Shown here piece after piece: positions 5,075-7,408 of a stretch of DNA of 7,408 nucleotides. Origin of the DNA: Candidatus Dojkabacteria bacterium (GTDB taxonomy: Bacteria > Patescibacteriota > Dojkabacteria > SC72); assembly GCA_012511375.1 (NCBI GenBank), contig JAAZGF010000061.1, forward strand, positions 1 through 7,408, in the 5' to 3' direction. Each line of letters opens with the position of its first letter. Position 1 is the first letter of the stretch. Below the pieces are notes generated by a model. It saw nothing but the letters and a program-made list of their open reading frames with translations. It was not told where the DNA came from and searched no databases. Position numbers and translations under genes: made by a program.

Positions 5075-5857
5075 CTATATGTCTAAATTACTCCAAACAC
5101 TCTGCACATCATCATGATCATCTAATCTTTCTAATGCCTCTTTTGCTTTCTCCAATTCCTCTCCACTTAACTTTTCTCTCGTCTTAGCCTCTTTTATCAG
5201 TTCTGCTTCTTTAATAATATAGTTCATACTATCTATACTATCTCTTACACTTGCGAACTTATCATACTCAGTATATACCTCTAGCCCCTTATTTTTGTTT
5301 AATGTGATTTCTTGAATATCTAAAACTCCTTCCAAATCCATTATATTAAGCATTACCTCTTCGACATCCTCTTCTACAAATATATCATCCTCTCCAAATT
5401 TTTCTGTCTCTTCCATATGGCCACACTTAATTATAATCAGACCTTTTACATCAAAATTCCAAGAAACACTTCCTTCTGTTCCCATATTTCCCCCAATCTC
5501 TTCAAAGAGTCTTCTTAGTTCTGCTACTGTCCTATTTTTGTTATCAGTAAGAGTGTCTACAACTATTTGTATATTACTAGGACCAAAACCTTCATAGGAA
5601 GAATTATCATATATCACAGATTCTGAGCCCTCTCCTGTTCCTTTCAGTATCGCTTTCTCTACATTGTTTGCAGGGAAACCTGCCTCTCTAGCTTTATCTA
5701 TATATACTCTTAAAGTAGGATTCATATCGGGATCTCCCCCTCCCTCTCTTGCAGCATGAGTTATCTGTGTAGATATTTTAGAAAAAACTTTACCTTTTTT
5801 AGCATCGTTCAATGCCTTTTTATGTTTAATGGTTGACCATTTTGAATGCCCTGACAT
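5075..5857 (-). CDS. yebC: YebC/TACO1 family protein
   Basis: YebC/PmpR/TACO1 family. Members were first described as DNA-binding transcriptional regulators; some have since been linked to translation, including relief of ribosome stalling. The 260-aa protein shows the family N terminus MSGHSKWSTIKHKK, the central segment DTLTDNKNRTVAELRRLF followed by GGNMGTEGSVSWNF, and the C-terminal LDDHDDVQSVWSNLDI. An acidic stretch (roughly 125-145, EETEKFGEDDIFVEEDVEEV) is typical. I chose ATG 5857 over the in-frame ATG at 5866. The family normally begins just before GHSKW, and a TAGAAT box lies 7 nt before 5857, which would leave the 5866 ATG inside the promoter. ruvC follows after 4 bp, a common yebC-ruvC arrangement. 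Confidence 0.95.
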   Translation of the reverse strand: MSGHSKWSTIKHKKALNDAKKGKVFSKISTQITHAAREGGGDPDMNPTLRVYIDKAREAGFPANNVEKAILKGTGEGSESVIYDNSSYEGFGPSNIQIVVDTLTDNKNRTVAELRRLFEEIGGNMGTEGSVSWNFDVKGLIIIKCGHMEETEKFGEDDIFVEEDVEEVMLNIMDLEGVLDIQEITLNKNKGLEVYTEYDKFASVRDSIDSMNYIIKEAELIKEAKTREKLSGEELEKAKEALERLDDHDDVQSVWSNLDI

Positions 5858-5864
5858 ATTTGCC

Positions 5865-5894
5865 ATTCTATCACATTTATCTCTTGGCTGAAAA
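5865..5894 (-). promoter_or_regulatory. candidate yebC-ruvC promoter
   Basis: On the minus strand, TTTTCA (5894-5889, 4/6 to TTGACA), an 18-bp spacer and TAGAAT (5870-5865, 5/6 to TATAAT). The -10 ends 7 nt before ATG 5857, giving a leaderless yebC mRNA. It sits in the 49-bp gap after the ATPase gene and would make yebC-ruvC independent of it, unless readthrough occurs. Confidence 0.45.
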
Positions 5895-5906
5895 TATTCT
5901 CCTTCT

Positions 5907-7408
5907 TTACTCCTCTTTTTTCTCTAATGCTCTGTTTCCCTTATCACTATATTTTTGATTACTCCATTTCTTAACCTTCTCCTCTATTATTTCTCTTTCT
6001 GTTCCATATTTTTCTCTAGATTTACTAACTATCTCGTCTCTTAGAGCAAATTTGTGATATCTAATAGGTAGTGATTTAGAACTAAAAGGAACAGAGGTCA
6101 TTCCATCAATGCATAATTTAACATACATAGCCCAAGCATCTAGAGAGACTAAATCATCAGCAGAGACCATAGGGGCAAATTCTTTCTCTAAGATAGCTGC
6201 GTCAGCAGGGCTCACCACAAAGGAACCTATTGTACCTACATTCCCAAATATTGATTGTCTTACTGGTAGTGGTATCTGATCAATATATTGATTTGTCATT
6301 GTTAAATCTAATTTATACTTTCTAGCTTCTGAAAGGATTTTCGCAAAAGATTCAGTTGCAAAATTTTGAAACTCGTCTACATACAAGAAGAAATCCTTTC
6401 TCTCATCCATTGGGATATCAACCCTCTCCATTGCAGTTGCCTGAAGCCTAGTTATTACCATTCCTCCAAGCAAGGAAGCTGTTTCTTCTCCTAGCTTGCC
6501 CTGTGCTAAGTTAACAAGAAGTATTTTTTGGTTATCCATAATCTCCCTTAAATTAATCGTAGATTTGACCTGGCCTACTATGTTCCTTATAACTGCAGAT
6601 GATATGAATCTTCCTACTTTATTTTGTATAGGGGAGATAGCTTCTGTAATCAACCTATTATTCTGTGCCATCTGTGCATACTCCTCAACCCAGAACTTGT
6701 AAAGAATTGGGTCATCTACCTGTTTTAATATGAATTTTCTGTAATTATTATCTGTTAAGAGCCTAATAATGGCTAAGAGTGTGGTACCTTGCGCTTCTAA
6801 AGCAGTAGATACAGTATTTGTAAGAATATATTGTAGCCTAGGTCCCCATGAATCTCCAAATTGCTTTTTAAATACCTCTACAACGCCATCGGCTATTAAG
6901 TCTCTCTGTGACTTATCTTTAAGTTCTAACAAGTTAAAACCTATCGGATGCTCAATATCTGTTGGATTAAAATACACAACATCCTCTATCCTGTTAGGAG
7001 GGATATACTCCAGAAGCTCTTCTACTGTATCCCCGTGAGGGTCAACAAAACAAGCACCTTCACCCGCTAAAACATCTGAAATAAACATGTTTTTAAATAA
7101 CGTTGACTTTCCTGTTCCTGTCTTACCCAAAAGATAGAAATGCCTCTGCCTATCTTTCTTTTTCAAACCAAACTCTACTTTAATATCACGATAATCTGTT
7201 TCCCCAAAAACGGTAACCTCTCCATCTACTCCTTTTGGTAAATTCATAGGAGGCTCTAGCTTCCTAGCCCTACTCCAAGCAATATTAGGGGTTTCTACAG
7301 ATATGTTAGGTAAATGGTACAAAGAAGCTAACTCCTCTATATTTAAGATGTCAGGCTCTTCCTGTGAAATATATCTTTTAAGATAATCTTCATATATCTC
7401 TTTTCCTG
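5907..7408 (-). CDS. VirB4/VirD4-like type IV secretion ATPase (5' end outside window)
   Basis: P-loop ATPase of the HerA/VirB4/VirD4 (TraG/TraD) group, which powers transfer or pilus-type machines at the inner membrane. The frame is open to the right edge, leaving about 499 C-terminal residues. The TTG at 7322 is not the start, because coding sequence (ending NIEELASLYHLPNISVETPN) continues through it. Counting from the first full codon, Walker A is GKTGTGKST (about 94-102), followed by CFVDPHGDTVEELL (about 119-132), NPTDIEHPIGFNLL (about 147-160), Walker B FFLYVDEFQNF (about 339-349) and a TNQY motif (about 371-374). The tail is charged and probably helical. I see no membrane span here; an N-terminal membrane domain may lie outside. 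The transported substrate is unknown. It is followed 49 bp later by yebC. Confidence 0.88.
   Translation of the reverse strand, partial: GKEIYEDYLKRYISQEEPDILNIEELASLYHLPNISVETPNIAWSRARKLEPPMNLPKGVDGEVTVFGETDYRDIKVEFGLKKKDRQRHFYLLGKTGTGKSTLFKNMFISDVLAGEGACFVDPHGDTVEELLEYIPPNRIEDVVYFNPTDIEHPIGFNLLELKDKSQRDLIADGVVEVFKKQFGDSWGPRLQYILTNTVSTALEAQGTTLLAIIRLLTDNNYRKFILKQVDDPILYKFWVEEYAQMAQNNRLITEAISPIQNKVGRFISSAVIRNIVGQVKSTINLREIMDNQKILLVNLAQGKLGEETASLLGGMVITRLQATAMERVDIPMDERKDFFLYVDEFQNFATESFAKILSEARKYKLDLTMTNQYIDQIPLPVRQSIFGNVGTIGSFVVSPADAAILEKEFAPMVSADDLVSLDAWAMYVKLCIDGMTSVPFSSKSLPIRYHKFALRDEIVSKSREKYGTEREIIEEKVKKWSNQKYSDKGNRALEKKEE

Noticed and set aside
5907..7322. Secretion ATPase starting at TTG 7322
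   Set aside because: Coding sequence continues in frame through this codon to the right edge; TTG here is an internal leucine.

Overview
The window looks like chromosomal DNA of a small-genome bacterium, most likely of the Candidate Phyla Radiation (Patescibacteria). This is an inference from three things: AT-rich DNA, a VirB4/VirD4-like conjugation-type ATPase directly upstream of yebC-ruvC, and a Xer-type recombinase enlarged by two insertions. The standard bacterial code fits every gene, so there is no sign of UGA recoding. No transposon, CRISPR array, tRNA or rRNA was recognised.

Layout. Positions 1-302 hold the 3' end of an unrecognised plus-strand gene that enters from the left edge. 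Everything else recognised lies on the minus strand, read from the right edge leftwards. First comes the C-terminal ~499 residues of a type IV secretion/conjugation-type ATPase (5907-7408, 5' end outside the window). Then follow yebC (5075-5857), ruvC (4606-5070), ruvA (3962-4543), ruvB (2946-3965) and a polytopic membrane protein whose start overlaps the ruvB stop (2138-2953). After a gap of about 470 bp that contains a likely 37-aa membrane microprotein (1898-2011), a 454-aa tyrosine recombinase (306-1670) ends 3 bp from the convergent left-edge gene.

How the genes work together. RuvA and RuvB form the Holliday-junction branch-migration motor and RuvC is the junction resolvase, so 2946-5070 is a complete RuvABC recombination-repair module. 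YebC is a translation or regulatory factor that often sits beside ruvC. The recombinase carries all the catalytic residues of the tyrosine recombinase family and could be a chromosome-dimer-resolving Xer enzyme or an integrase-like relative. The VirB4/VirD4-like ATPase probably powers DNA or protein transfer, or pilus function, at the membrane.

Expression. yebC and ruvC are 4 bp apart. ruvC is followed by a weak hairpin with a T8 tract. ruvA has its own TATAAT box only 8 nt before its ATG and no Shine-Dalgarno sequence. The yebC and recombinase starts have the same -10-to-ATG geometry, which suggests leaderless transcripts. ruvB has a strong Shine-Dalgarno sequence and an ATGA overlap with ruvA.

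The least explained part is the gap at 1671-2137 upstream of the recombinase. It holds the microprotein ORF with a good ribosome binding site, a perfect DnaA-box 9-mer, paired 8-bp direct repeats, a compact nest of inverted repeats, and a 28-bp dyad with 11-6-11 geometry like a Xer/dif site.
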